A stretch of 64,000 bases of DNA. Origin: Juglans regia (lineage: Eukaryota; Streptophyta; Magnoliopsida; Fagales; Juglandaceae). This document shows positions 24,001-34,939 of this stretch, piece after piece. The notes below the pieces were generated by a model. That model saw only the letters and a program-made list of their open reading frames with translations. It was not told where the DNA came from and made no database searches. The stretch lies in contig NC_049903.1 in NCBI RefSeq assembly GCF_001411555.2, positions 23,820,270 through 23,884,269 of the forward strand, read 5' to 3'. Both the position numbers and the translations under genes were made by a program. Position 1 is the stretch's first letter, and every line of letters begins with the position of its first letter.

Positions 24001-24741
24001 GACAACGTAGTTTCAACATGAGTTATATACTATGGTCACCAGTAGGTACTCACAGTGCATATGAATAACTGTGATAATACCATATGTTATGATGTTAATG
24101 TCAATGCTAATGATGGCTTAATGATGATGAAAGGTTATATTTTTGAAAGATGATGTTCTCTGTAAGAAAATGTGCATCAACAATATTTTTCGTATCACTT
24201 GAAAAATTTTTTTAAAAAAAAAAAGCTAAATGGGAAAATAATAAAGATTCCTCTACATGCATTCATGTCATATTTATCATTTGTCATGCATAATTTATCT
24301 TTGTGCATGTTGGTTGTTAACTTATTGAGATTTCAAGAAATCTCACTATGGTAGTCCCACTACCATTCCCTCCGGAATGGTAGAAGAGGAGCCAGACCTG
24401 GAGCGAAGATTAAACTTGATTTTGATGTTCATAGTCCTAACCCTTCATGTTTTAGAGCGTATGAAAGAGTTGATCTAACTATAGAGACTTGTTAGATTAA
24501 GTGTTCTGTACTGAGAATATGTTACCTTTAACTTTGAACTTATGATAGTTATCAATGCTATTGAGATGTTTTAGTTCATTTTGGCATGAGTTTTATTTAG
24601 TTACCCTTATTCCGTTGAGATTATTGCATACTGCTAGTTGCATATTAATTATCATGAACATGGGTATGTAGCCATGTGTTTCATGTCTCTGACACTCCAA
24701 GTCTCCATTACATCCCAAGCAGTGACCTGGGGGTGTTATCA
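21022..24741 (+). repeat. Ty3-A 5' LTR (3.7 kb)
   Basis: Begins TGTAACACCCCACTTG and ends GGGGGTGTTATCA, imperfect inverted ends, immediately before the primer-binding site. 3,720 bases is unusually long. A TATA box lies mid-way. Its last 280 bases recur at 26550-26842. Confidence 0.8.
22777..22784 (+). promoter_or_regulatory. TATA box of the Ty3-A LTR
   Basis: TATAAATA in a GC-richer stretch followed by CT-rich sequence (CTCCTTCACCTCCTCACTTC), typical of the U3/R border; transcription would start near 22810. Inferred from sequence only. Confidence 0.55.
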
Positions 24742-24743
24742 GG

Positions 24744-24755
24744 TGGTATTAGAGC
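24744..24755 (+). other. Primer-binding site (initiator tRNA-Met type), Ty3-A
   Basis: TGGTATTAGAGC, two bases after the LTR end, differs by one base from TGGTATCAGAGC, complementary to the 3' end of plant initiator tRNA-Met. Confidence 0.8.
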
Positions 24756-24901
24756 AATTATGTCTTTGGTAAAACAACATGTCCTTAGGAATGATATTCC
24801 AAAGTGTAGGTTTGAATCTTTTAGTTTGGATGGGCTTGAATCTTGAAGTTGGAGCTAGATCTCATACACGTACCTCTTAGGATTTGGACGATTGAAGCAA
24901 A

Positions 24902-26470
24902 ATGGCACCTGACAGAAGAGAAAGAAACCCTGAGGGATCTAATGCTCGTAGAGAATAGGACCACCTGTTGGACGGAGGACACGACTTGGCAGAAGCAATT
25001 CGCCAGATGACGGAGACAATAAAGCAGCAGTAGGAGATTATCATGAGGCAGAACCAACAATAGCCACGCCCAGAAAGGTAAGAACGGATGGAAAACAAAG
25101 CTTGCTTGTATGAAAATTCCTAATATATATAGACACCCTAATTTCATGGGAATTGAAAGACCTATGAAGACCAACAAGTGGCTACTCGATCTCGACAGGA
25201 CCTTCGAGATCAGGAGCTGTATTGAGGAGCAAAAGGTGTAGTACATAGGGCATCTGTTGCAAGGTGAAGTCGATATCTGGTGAGAAACCAGGCGGCAGCT
25301 GCTAATTAGGGAATTAGGCAACATCGCTGCTTTGACCTGGGAAAGGTTCAAGGAAGAGTTCGATAATCGATTATTTCTAGAATTGATGAAACAACAGAAG
25401 GCACTAGAGTTTGCCACTTTAGTATAAGGAAACTTCACAGTCGAACAATACACTGCGAAGTTCATGGAGCTGGGAAGGTTTGTTCCACACCTGATCGCCA
25501 CCAAGAAGATGCAGACGCAGAAGTTTCAAGGAGGACTTCAACCCCGAATTCACAATTACATAGCTGATTTTGCATTAATAACTTCCAGGAGTTAGTTAAT
25601 GTGGCCGCTAAAACAGAAGCAAAGCAACGAAGCATTGCATCCCAGATTAGCCTAGAGCAAAATAGGGTTTCTCCCTTCTTAGCATTATGGAATAATGCTA
25701 AATAATACAAGGAGCCAAGAAGGGCAAAGGCATCATGACAACCCCACCTACTATCTTTAAGAAATGTGGAAAAATTCACTATGGAGAATGCTGAGTAGGT
25801 TTAGGGGTATGTTTCTGGTGTGGACAACCAGGGCACATGATTTGAGAATGCCTACAGAATAAACAAGGCGGAACGAACGCTCCTAACAACCAGCCGAATT
25901 AGAGGCTGCCCACCTAAGCTCACGTTTACACTGTCAACCCTGGTGAAGTTGATGAGGTACTAGAAGATGAAGAAGCAGGAATTATCATTGGTATTTTCCT
26001 TAATACCCCTCTCTTTGTAGAAATTAGCTCTTATAATTTAGCTGCTAAGTATATGTGCTTTAGGTAAAATCACCCTATATGATTATACGGCATGTGCCTT
26101 GTTTGACTCTGGCGCCATGAGGTCCTTTGTGTCAGCGGCATTTACACGAACGTGTAACTTACCAATCAAATCATTACCTCAAGCAGTAGTAGTCTCGATT
26201 CCTGACAGAAGTGTGGTCACATGTACCTGAGTCCTTAAGGACTGCCCGCTAAGCCTAGGTGGAAGGGTTATGGAAGCAGACTTGACCATCTTCAATTTAT
26301 TGGGGTTCGATGTGATATTAGGGATGGACTAGTTATCCAAGCACTATGTTGGGATAGATTGCCGAAATAATGAGATTATTTTTTATCCACCAGAAGTTAG
26401 GCAGATCCGTTATACGGGAGGGACTGTGAAAGGTACGCCCTCTCTAATCTCAGCTTTGCAAGCAAGGAAA
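24902..26470 (+). pseudogene. Ty3-A gag and protease remnant
   Basis: From ATG 24902 (MAPDRRERNPEGSNARRE) many stops interrupt the frame. Gag is clear at about 25140-25530 (RPMKTNKWLLDLDRTFEI, later GNFTVEQYTAKFMELGRFVP). A zinc knuckle follows near 25820 (CFWCGQPGHM, then a stop where the third residue after it should lie). The protease near 26090-26330 reads ACALFDSGAMRSFVSAAF, keeping the DSGA active-site motif, and FDVILGMD, the usual closing motif. The frames are ruined throughout, so no product is expected. Long frames on the opposite strand here are shadows. Confidence 0.82.
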
Positions 26471-26549
26471 TGCATAGTTGAGGCCCCATCCCAAGGACCT
26501 ACAAGCCCCATCCATAGTTAGATCAAGTCTTCTGATCAACTCTTCTACG

Positions 26550-26842
26550 ATGAAAGAGTTGATCTAACTATGAAGACTTGTTATATTAGGTATTATGTAT
26601 TGAGGATATGCTACATTTAAATTTAAACTTATGATGATTATTAATGCTATTGGGATGTTTTAGTTCATTTTGGCATAAGTTTTTTTAGTCACCCTTATTT
26701 CACTATTATTATTGCATACTGCAAGTTGCATACTAGGATGCATTGCATATTAACTGTCATGAAAATGGGTACGTAACTATGTGTTGCATGTCCCGACTTT
26801 CTAAGTCTCCATTATATCCCAAGTGGTGACTTAGGAGTGTCA
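26550..26842 (+). repeat. Ty3-A 3' LTR, terminal fragment
   Basis: Aligns with about 24460-24741 (GAAAGAGTTGATCTAACTAT to GGAGTGTCA) with scattered substitutions. It follows the protease remnant directly, marking the deletion junction near 26550. Confidence 0.8.
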
Positions 26843-26847
26843 CTGAA

Positions 26848-27065
26848 TATCTCTTATGGCCCTAAAGAGAACGTGCATTGGTGGTGCGTGTGACCTAGAC
26901 ATCCATAGGAATATCAAAAGTTTGAAAGACGTTTATATTTGAATAAGACTTTTGTAGGGGATTTGTTACGTCTAGGGAGGAAATACCCTTCTTGCCTGGG
27001 GTAGAAGCTTTGAATTTAATTTTGATCCAAAGGAATTTTTTTGGTGAAGCTCCTAGGCTAGAGAA
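26848..27065 (-). pseudogene. LINE-1: ORF1 zinc-knuckle segment
   Basis: Between Ty3-A and Ty3-B. The minus strand reads SPTKVLFKYKRLSNF, a stop, then YSYGCLGHTHHQC: a CX2CX4HX4C knuckle in which the first cysteine has become a stop and the second a tyrosine. KFLWIKIKFKAS precedes it, equivalent to the LRLKVKIDITRPL stretch in LINE-D. It continues upstream across Ty3-B to 34174. Confidence 0.8.
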
Positions 27066-27070
27066 GTAAT

Positions 27071-27531
27071 TGTAATGTGAAGTGTGTTCTGGGTGAAGAA
27101 ATGGGAAGCAGACGTATGAAGATCAAAGTGTGTAAGCAACGGAATTAACTACTAAGATCAAACGGGGCGTTTAGGGAATTAATGAAACTATGCGTTTGAA
27201 TTCATGTAAAGAATAAGGCTTTAGTTAAACGGTGCGTTTTGTTAATAAGCTGACGTCGTTTTATCTTTCTTGTTGTAACAGAAGTTAGAGTTAGTTGGAT
27301 TCTGTTAGTTCGTTAGATCATGAATTTGTTCTATAAAAGGAAGGTTTGGGGTATGCAGAGGGGATCGAAGAACTAGTTGAGTCTGAATTGTAAGGAGCTT
27401 GGAGATTGCTCGAAAATCTCTTCCATCAATTAAAGTAGATTCTTGGTTCTTCCTTCCTTACTTCTTGATCTGCTTTATTAGAATTTTATGTTCTGCACTT
27501 TCTTGGGTTCGAAGGAAGAAGGCACTTAACA
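27071..27531 (+). repeat. Ty3-B 5' LTR
   Basis: TGTAATGTGAAGTG to GGCACTTAACA. TATA box TATAAAAG at 27332-27339. Contains TGACGTCGTTTTA near 27251, the 12-mer also present in the hAT palindrome at 2145. Confidence 0.93.
27332..27339 (+). promoter_or_regulatory. TATA box of the Ty3-B 5' LTR
   Basis: TATAAAAG, with an identical copy in the 3' LTR at 33970-33977. It is well placed for a U3/R border. Confidence 0.65.
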
Positions 27532-27533
27532 AT

Positions 27534-27543
27534 TGGTATCAGA
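27534..27543 (+). other. Primer-binding site, Ty3-B
   Basis: TGGTATCAGA two bases past the LTR, matching the first ten bases of the tRNA-Met-type site; the next bases (TTGG) diverge from AGC. Confidence 0.75.
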
Positions 27544-27553
27544 TTGGCGATCC

Positions 27554-28818
27554 ATGGCTGAAAGCATGCGCGCAGCTACTTCAAAGGCTCAACAGGAAGC
27601 TGTTTTGAAGCAATTAGAGGACCACAACCATGCTATTAATAGCATTCACGGAAGGCTCGATCAATTGTCTGATATGTTGAAGTCGTTGGTTGAGTTTCAG
27701 CAAGTAAATTCTCGCAGGGAGGAGAATCATGAAGAAAGTTTGTTTGGTAGACGTTTGAATCAAGAGGAGAGGTTTCCAAGGGGTATTAGACTCGAATTTC
27801 CTCATTTTGATGGCTCTAATCCCGAAGCATGGATCCACAATACTTTGAATATCATCAAGTTTCGATGAATCAGAGGTTTTTAATGGCTTCATATCATATG
27901 GAGGGTAAGGCCCTCGTATGGTACCAAGATGCAGTGGATGGAGGTATTTTTACAACGTGGGAATCCTTTGTAAAAGCCTTGCTGGTCAGGTTTGGTACTA
28001 CATCCTATGATGATCCTATGGAGGCCTTAACAAGATTGAAACAAGTGTCTTTTGTGGCTAATTACAAAGCACATTTTGAAGCCTTGTCCAATAGACTGAA
28101 AGGTTTGTCAAAAAAGCATAAACTAAGCTGTTTTATGAGTGGTCTTAAAGATGAGGTTAGACTTCCTGTAAAAATGCTTAATCCAATAAATTTTAATGCT
28201 GCCTTTGGCCTTACTAAGATTCAAGAGGAATATATTTTGCCATCAAGGAGGTCTTGGAGAAATAATACAGCATTGCCTGTTAAGAGTCATGGGGAAACTG
28301 TGGATGATAGTTCCAAGTTTCAGAAGAATGGGATGTCAACAAGGAGAGTTTTTTCTTCACAAATGGATGAAAAGAGGAAGAAAGGCCTCTGTTATCATTG
28401 TGAAGAAAAATGGAATCCTAGTCATGTGTGCAAGAATCCCAAAGTTTATTTGATCCAAGCTGAGGGTGATAGTTCCCAGCCTGTTCTTAAAGAATCTGTG
28501 ATCATGGAGGAGGGGGAGGTCTGTGCTGATAGTGATGGCTCTTTAGAAGTTTCTGTTAATGCCATTTCTAGGTGCAGTAATGGAAATGCTATGAGGCTGC
28601 ATGGTAAGATTGGCCCTTGTTTTGTCGAAATTCTTATTGATTCTGGAAGCACACATAACTTTTTGGATCCTTTGGTAGTCCAAGAAGCTAAGTTGAATGT
28701 CAGAAAAGACTACAGTCTGCAAGTAAGGGTGGCCAATGGTGATAAGATTTTGAGCCAGGGAAGGTGTGAAGAGTTAGTCCTCAAATCTCTATACCCCAAG
28801 TATGAAATTACTCCTTAA
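27554..28818 (+). pseudogene. Ty3-B gag and protease (frameshifted, truncated)
   Basis: ATG 27554 opens MAESMRAATSKAQQE; the frame runs to EFPHFDGSNPEAW and shifts near 27835. From there the reading continues to 28818: YHMEGKALVWYQDAVDGG and LPVKMLNPINFNAAFGLTK (gag), zinc knuckle CYHCEEKWNPSHVC, and protease ILIDSGSTHNFLD with the DSG triad. The frame ends in the nested LTR element just after KYEITP, so the RT amino-terminal half is gone. Gag would package element RNA and the protease would cut the polyprotein; this copy cannot make either whole. Confidence 0.88.
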
Positions 28819-31461
28819 ACCAACAGATATCCAAAACCTCATGTTATAGTCTGCAGAATCTCAAACCTAGGCTCTGATACCAACTGTAATGCCCCGTACC
28901 CGGGGTCCGGAGAGTTAACTCATGTCACTTAAAAATCATTTTCCTTCCACATAGTACAAATTCTAATTTTTCTCAATCGCACAAAATACTCATATATTTA
29001 CATCAATTACTCCAGAATAACTATTCTAAGACAATACAAAATTTAATATAAACATCAATCTCCCAACAAATCACATCATCAGAGCACAACAAGCTTACTG
29101 AATGAAAATCCTCAATACCCATATAAACCTTCTATGTTTAAACCATCATTCTTAACTCTTCTCACCCATGCTCCATATCCTTGATCCTCAACTGAAATAT
29201 TCAAATCATCTGAAAAATATTGTGGAGATAAGGGGTGAGTTATCAACAACTCAGTAAGCAGAGAACATATACTAGCATGTAAACATGAGCCTTTTCAGAA
29301 AGTTCAATATGCAGAAACAAAACATTTTATTTTTATATGCAGATCTCAGAAAACGTGTTATCAGAAAATCAGAGCGACTTTTCAATCATTTCATACTCAA
29401 GTCAACAATTCATATTTGAGGATCCATTTCATATTCAAAAATGCCTTGGCATAACATAATTGAACATCTTCATCTTATCATATCATATCATATACCATGT
29501 TTAACCCCCGTGGTAAGGTTGTGCTATCCCCGGTGGCCAAACCAGGCAGTATCATGTGGTAAACTTCCCCTTTTTCAATCTCGGAGTCTCGAGTGTGCAC
29601 ACAGGAAAGAACACGTAAAAAGACCACTTTGTTTCCAAAGTGGGTGCACTCATATCATATCATGGTGGTACCAACCATATCACATTAACAGTATCAACAT
29701 ATCAGAACCATATTCAGAACAGATAAGTATGCCAAAGTTTTATCATATCCATATCATATCAAAACACGTGCGAAACATATTAATATCATTTCTATTTGAT
29801 CAAAAACAGATCCAAATCATTTCATATCACATGCATAAAAATTTCAATGATATCATATTCGCTCTTTTGCATATTTCATAAACATGTCAAATATTCCTCA
29901 TGTCTGCACATTTCATGTAAAAAACATTAAAACATATACTGAGGTTGTTTTTCACTTTTTCTTTTTAAAACAACATGCACATTTTTACAAACCAACCTTA
30001 GTTCGTTTCTTTTTATGCAAATCTAGCATAGGAACCCCGCTTACCTGGACGACTTAACTTTTCCAAAATTTTCCTCAAAAATGTCGAGCCGACTATAGAT
30101 CGTCACCTATAAAAATAATGGCGTAATTTCCGTAAGTTTCCAATCAATCATGTATTTCGATATTTAAGCCTAAGCTTCTTAAATAACCTATTTTAAATTT
30201 CTCAAAACTTAAAACCTTCATAATCCCAAAATATATCATCACTTCCTAAAATCACCAATATCCGCCACAACCCACGTCATACACAAAACACTAATATTTA
30301 AACCCGAACCGCCAGCAAATCTCATAGTCTAAACCAATCATACTAACAACTCCATCACCCAATCCAATCAACCCCGTTACTCCTCGGACTCAGTTCGGCA
30401 AAACCAATCAGCAATTAAATACAGTGTAATGTGCTAGTGCAAAAATACATTAAATTCACAAGAATTCTTTGAAAAATACTTACAATGCTATATAATAATT
30501 TCTGGAAGATCACGGAGGTGCAAGAAGTGGAAAAACAGCTACGGAACAGTGCAAAATACACTGTGGCCGTGGGTCACAGATACCCACTTTTCAACGGGTG
30601 CAAACGAAGATCCGAAATTGATAGGGTAGGGCCTAGGGATGTCGGTGAACCTAGTGGAGGTGATGGTTGGCCGTGGGTGGCGGCGCAAAGGGTGGTTTAA
30701 TGCCAAAAATACCCAAAACGGAAATGGAGTTGGATGTGCTTCACCGGTGACGGATCGGAGGTGGGGTTGGGTCCAATGGGTTGCTTGGAGGTCGAGGATG
30801 AAGTGGTGAAGAAATGGTGGCCAACGGTGGTGCGACGGCGGCGCTGGAGTGAAGAGAAGGCCGCGGCTTCGTGTGGCGCGTGGAGGCTAACGGCGGCGCC
30901 GGGGAGGCTGAGATAGGAGGGGGAAGGTCGCCGGTGGGTGGGGGAGCTGCTGGGCTGGGCGGTGCAAGTCACAGTGGAACGGAGGCGGTGGGCTGGGCGG
31001 ACGAAAAAAATGCTCGGGGGAGAGGGAGGGGCTGGGTCGCGCGGGAGGGGAAAGAAGAAGAAGAAAGAAAAGAAAGGAAGAAAAGAAAAAGGAAGGAAAA
31101 AGAAAAGAGGAAAGAGAAAATATAGGAAAATAAATTAGGTCCAATCCTCATAACTTGGGTCACAAAAATGATCCAACGGAAACGATTTTAAAACAGCAAA
31201 TGAAATAAAATAATTCAAACCCAGTGATTAAAATGAAAATAAATAATTAAACACAACAACAAGTTAATTTAATTCGAGAAGAAATTTAAACACATAACAA
31301 TAATTAATTTAAAGAAAGCACTTCAAAAAAATAATTTTCGTAAACTAAAAATCATAAAAATAGGCTAACTAAAAATCCAATAATTTTAAAATAAGAGAAT
31401 AAATTCTGAATCAATAAAAATAATTCATTCATTAAAATACACTAAAATACGGGGCATCACA
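28819..31461 (-). mobile_element. Nested LTR retrotransposon fragment: LTR, PBS and short leader
   Basis: The LTR runs 31461 to 28885 on the minus strand (2,577 bases), starting TGTGATGCCCCGTATTTTAG and ending GGGTACGGGGCATTACA. Two bases on is TGGTATCAGAGC (28882-28871), and about 50 bases of leader follow before the Ty3-B protease frame. The second LTR and the body are missing, together with the Ty3-B RT core, so one deletion removed parts of both elements. The LTR has ATCATATC-rich stretches (29420-29870) and a purine-rich block at 31050-31120. No coding sequence recognised. Confidence 0.85.
28871..28882 (-). other. Primer-binding site of the nested element
   Basis: Minus-strand TGGTATCAGAGC, a perfect match to the initiator tRNA-Met-type site, two bases from the LTR end. 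Confidence 0.88.
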
Positions 31462-33650
31462 ACACACTTTATGCAAAGATGTCTAAATGTAAGTTTGGTG
31501 TGCATGAAATAGAGTACTTGGGCCACATTATTTCTGGAAAAGGGGTACAAATTGATGCTGCAAAGATAGCAACCATGGTTCAATGGCCAGTTCCTAAAAT
31601 CTTGAAGTCTTTAAGAGGGTTTTTAGGATTAACAGGTTATTATAGAAAATTCATATGAAGTTATGGATCCATAGCAGCACCTTTAACAGATTTGTTGAAG
31701 AAAAATTCCTTTTGTTGGAATAATAAAGTTGTTGTTGCCTTTGAGTTCTTGAAAACAGCTGTGAGCAATCCTCTTGTGTTGATGTTACCAGATTTCACCA
31801 AGTGTTCACCATTGAGTGTGATGCTTCAGGTGTGGGCCTTGGGGCAGTTTTGATGCAAGATTCTCAGCCCATTTCCTTTTATAGCAAAGCCTTAAAAGGA
31901 AAGGCACTACTTTTGTCCGCATATGAGAAAGAGCTTTTAGGTCTAGTGTCTGCTTTCCAGAGATGGTCTGCTGTCCAGAGATGGAGACCTTACTTATTGG
32001 GCCACTCCTTCAAAATCAGAACTGACCAACAGGCATTGAAGTTTTTGGTTGAGCAGAAGACAAGCACTGAGTCACAGCACAAGTGGGTGTCTAAACTGAT
32101 TGGTTATGACTTTTCATTTGATTACAAGAAAGGCAAAGAGAACTTGGTGGCTGATGCCCTTTTGAGAAGAGATGAGGAAGAACAAGCAGTGTTTGCAATG
32201 ATTTCTTTTCCAACTCCTTTGTGGATTGAAGAGCTGAAAGGAAGTTATTCCTCCTGTTCTAAATTTTCTGCAATTGTGACTAAGTTGCAGCAAGGTGAGG
32301 AGGCACCAAAACATTTTTCTATTCAGCAAGGTTTGTTGCTGAGGAAAGGGAAGTTGGTTGTCATTCCTTTTACTTCATTCCAATCCAAGGTTCTGCAGTT
32401 CATCCATAACAATCCCCAGGCAGGTCATGTGGGGTATCATAAGACTCTACAAAGGGCAAGGAGAGATTTTTGGTGGGAAGGCATGAGGAAAGATGTAAGA
32501 AGATTGGTTAAAGAATGTGAGGTTTGTCAAGTCAGCAAGTATGAAAATGTGCAGTACCCTGGTCTCTTACAACCACTTTCTATACCTCAATCTCCATGGT
32601 TGGATATTTCCATGGACTTCATTGATGGTTTACCCAATTCTAATGGGTTCTCTGTGGCTTTTTTTTTGTGGTGGACAAATTAACTAAATCAGCCCATTTC
32701 TTTCCCCTTTCACATCCTTATACAGCTGTTAAGGTTGCTCAAGTTTTCTTTTCTGGGGTGTTCAAATTGCATGGGCTACCAAGATCAATTGTCTCTGATC
32801 GTGATGCAGTTTTCACTAGTTCATTTTGGAAACAGTTATTTCAGATGCAAGGGGTTTCCTTGGATTTCAGTTCTTCTTACCATCCTCAGTCAGATGGTCA
32901 AACAGAAGCCTTGAATAAAATGCTTGGAAGGGTACTTAAGGTGTTATTGCAGTCAAAAGCCAAAGAATGGACTTCATGGTTACCATTTGCTGAATGGTGT
33001 TACAACACCACTATGCATTCTTCCATCAAAATGTCCCCATTTGAAGCTCTTTATGGGTATGCACCCCCTAAATTGATGGCCTATGTATCAGGTACTTGTT
33101 CTAATGATGTTGTTGATAGGCAACTGCGGTCAAGGGAAGAATTGTGGAACTTATTGAGAGATAATATGAAGAAGGCACAGCATAGGATGAAATTCTATGC
33201 TGACAAAAATAGAAGTGAAAGATCTTTTGAAGAGGGTAATTGGGTCTTTTTAAGACTCCAACCTTATACGCAGAAGTCAATGGCAATGAGGCATAACATG
33301 AAGCTAGCTCTAAGATTTTATTGGCCCTTCCAGATTGTGAAGAAATTGGGATTTGTTGCTTATAAACTTAACTTGCCTAGCTCATCGAAAATACACCCAG
33401 TTTTCCATGTGTCTTGTTTAAAAAAGAAAATTGGCCAGAATATTGTACCCTTACCAACATTACCTCCCACTGATTCGAATGGTCAGTTACAACCTGAGCC
33501 TTAGAAAATTTTGGATAGACGAGTTTCAAAGAGTGGTAACCATGTTGTGACAGAAGTGCTTGTAAGTTGGGTGGGGGCTGCAGTGGAGGATTCTTCTTGG
33601 GAAAGCTTGTGGAAGTTGAGACAACTCTACCCACACCTTGTGGGAACTGT
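31462..33650 (+). pseudogene. Ty3-B pol: partial RT, RNase H, integrase, chromodomain
   Basis: Starts inside RT at [20 protein letters not shown], then [12 protein letters not shown] and a stop (TGA 31656-31658). RNase H at 31802-32160 has TIECDASGVGLGAVL and KIRTDQQALKFLVEQ. Integrase follows: an H2C2 zinc finger (GHVGYHKTL..., CEVCQ) and the catalytic residues in DISMDFIDGLP, VSDRDAVF and YHPQSDGQTEALNKM. A T-tract near 32660 shifts the frame between WWTN and VDKLTKSAHF. TAG at 33502-33504 precedes the chromodomain-like end (KILDRRVSKSGNHV, VLVSWVGAAVEDSSWE). At least four lesions plus the missing RT core make it inactive. Confidence 0.9.
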
Positions 33651-33695
33651 GCTGTGAAGTGTGTTCTAGTTGAAGGCCTTGTGATCAAGTCCTTT

Positions 33696-33708
33696 AAGAG
33701 GGGGAGAA
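33696..33708 (+). other. Polypurine tract of Ty3-B
   Basis: AAGAGGGGGAGAA immediately before the 3' LTR; the usual primer site for plus-strand DNA synthesis. Confidence 0.85.
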
Positions 33709-34169
33709 TGTAATGTGAAGTGTGTTCTGGGTGAAGAAATGGGAAGCAGACGTATGAAGATCAAAGTGTGTAAGCAACGGGATTAACTACCAAGATCAAA
33801 CGGGGCGTTTAGGGAATTAATGAAACGATGGGTTTGAATTCATGTAAAGAATAAGGCTTTAGTTAAACGGTGCGTTTTGTTAATAAGCCGACGTCGTTTT
33901 ATCTTTCTTGTTATAACAGAAGTTAGAGTTAGTTGGATTCTGTTAGTTCGTTAGATCATGAATTTGTTCTATAAAAGGAAGGTTTGGGGTATGCAGAGGG
34001 GATCGAAGAACTAGTTGAGTCTGAATTGTAAGGAGCTTGGAGATTGCTCGAAAATCTCTTCTAGCAGTTAAAGTAGATTCTTGGTTCTTCCTTCCTTACT
34101 TCTTAATCTGCTTTATTAGCATTTTATGTTCTGCACTTTCTTGGGTTCAAAGGAAGAAGGCACTTAACA
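33709..34169 (+). repeat. Ty3-B 3' LTR
   Basis: Same 461-base length and ends as the 5' LTR, no indels seen, about 12 substitutions, several clustered near 34062-34070. Followed by GTAAT. Confidence 0.93.
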
Positions 34170-34261
34170 GTAATCTACACAAGAAGTGTAGTCAGTTTCA
34201 AGTATGGAGCCTAGGATCAATTCTAGAGAAAGTCCATAGATTTGCAGTCAAAAAGTTGTAT
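34170..34261 (-). pseudogene. LINE-1: ORF1 segment between Ty3-B and the hAT MITE
   Basis: Minus strand reads LQIYGLSLELI then LGSIL and TDYTSCVD, resembling the IHNMPLVSM...GSVLQLD stretch of LINE-D ORF1. It joins to 27065 when Ty3-B and one GTAAT are removed. Confidence 0.65.
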
Positions 34262-34269
34262 GTTCTAAG

Positions 34270-34931
34270 TAGGAGTGATAAACAGTCCGGTCGGACCGAT
34301 CGTTTCGGTCCCGACCAGACCAGTTCGGTCCGGTCCACATTTTAGAGGACCGAAAACATTCGGTCCTGTCCACGGTCCAAGGCTTTTTCGGACCGGACCG
34401 GACCGGACCGGACCGAATGAAAAATAAAATAAAATAAAAATATTTTATATATAATAATTGTACAATTAACAATATAAATTTTTAAATATATTATTAATAG
34501 TTGTTAATATTCTTTAAATTAACAATAATTTTTATATATCTTCATCTAACTTATCACTATTAATAATATAAAATTTTAAATATGCTATTAACACTTGTTA
34601 ATATTCTATGAATTAATAAATATATAATATCAATTAGTTAATTATATAGTAATTATATAAATTAATAATATAATTTTCATCTAATTTATTTACATTGATC
34701 ATATAAAATATTTTTTTATTGAGTTTGTTACATAATCCACATTAATAAGTCACTTAATTTAATTTAGTATTTTAAATAATTTTTTTATTAATTATTTAAA
34801 AAAATAAAAAAAAAGGTCGAACCTACTAGACCGGACCGGACCGATAACTATCGGTCTGGTCCGGTCCCTTTGGATGTTCGGTCCGGAAAAATGATGGACC
34901 GATGGACCGAACCGGACCATTTGCAGCCCTA
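34270..34931. mobile_element. Non-autonomous hAT element with CGGACCGGACC arms
   Basis: Ends TAGGAGTGATAAACAGTCCGG and, inverted, TAGGGCTGCAAATGGTCCGG. 8-bp duplication GTTCTAAG (34262-34269) / GTTCTAGG (34932-34939), one mismatch. The arms carry repeated CGGACCGGACC on both sides of a very AT-rich core (34430-34800). Non-coding, 662 bp, in LINE-1 ORF1. Confidence 0.9.
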
Positions 34932-34939
34932 GTTCTAGG

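Larger units (their letters stand above)
21022..26842 (+). mobile_element. Ty3/gypsy element Ty3-A, deleted internally
   Basis: 5' LTR 21022-24741, primer-binding site, degenerate gag and protease, then only the last 290 bases of the 3' LTR. Flanking 5-mers CTTAA (21017-21021) and CTGAA (26843-26847) form a target duplication with one mismatch. RT, RNase H, integrase and most of the 3' LTR are lost in one deletion ending near 26550. It is inserted into LINE-1 ORF1. Confidence 0.85.
27071..34169 (+). mobile_element. Chromodomain Ty3/gypsy element Ty3-B (Reina-like), interrupted
   Basis: Two 461-base LTRs (27071-27531 and 33709-34169) are flanked by a perfect GTAAT duplication (27066-27070 and 34170-34174). 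I count about 12 differences between the LTRs (2.6%). Gag-protease lies upstream of a nested LTR fragment and partial RT, RNase H, integrase and chromodomain downstream; the RT core is missing. Short LTRs and a C-terminal chromodomain place it among chromoviruses; the Reina assignment is from general resemblance. Inserted in LINE-1 ORF1. Confidence 0.93.

Noticed and set aside
24821..25504. 227-codon open frame on the minus strand
   Set aside because: It is antisense to the Ty3-A gag remnant, whose plus-strand reading matches known gag motifs. No domain is recognisable in the minus frame.
30887..31163. Open frames in the GA/CT-rich block
   Set aside because: Lysine/glutamate- or serine/phenylalanine-only translations of a purine-rich tract in the nested LTR.
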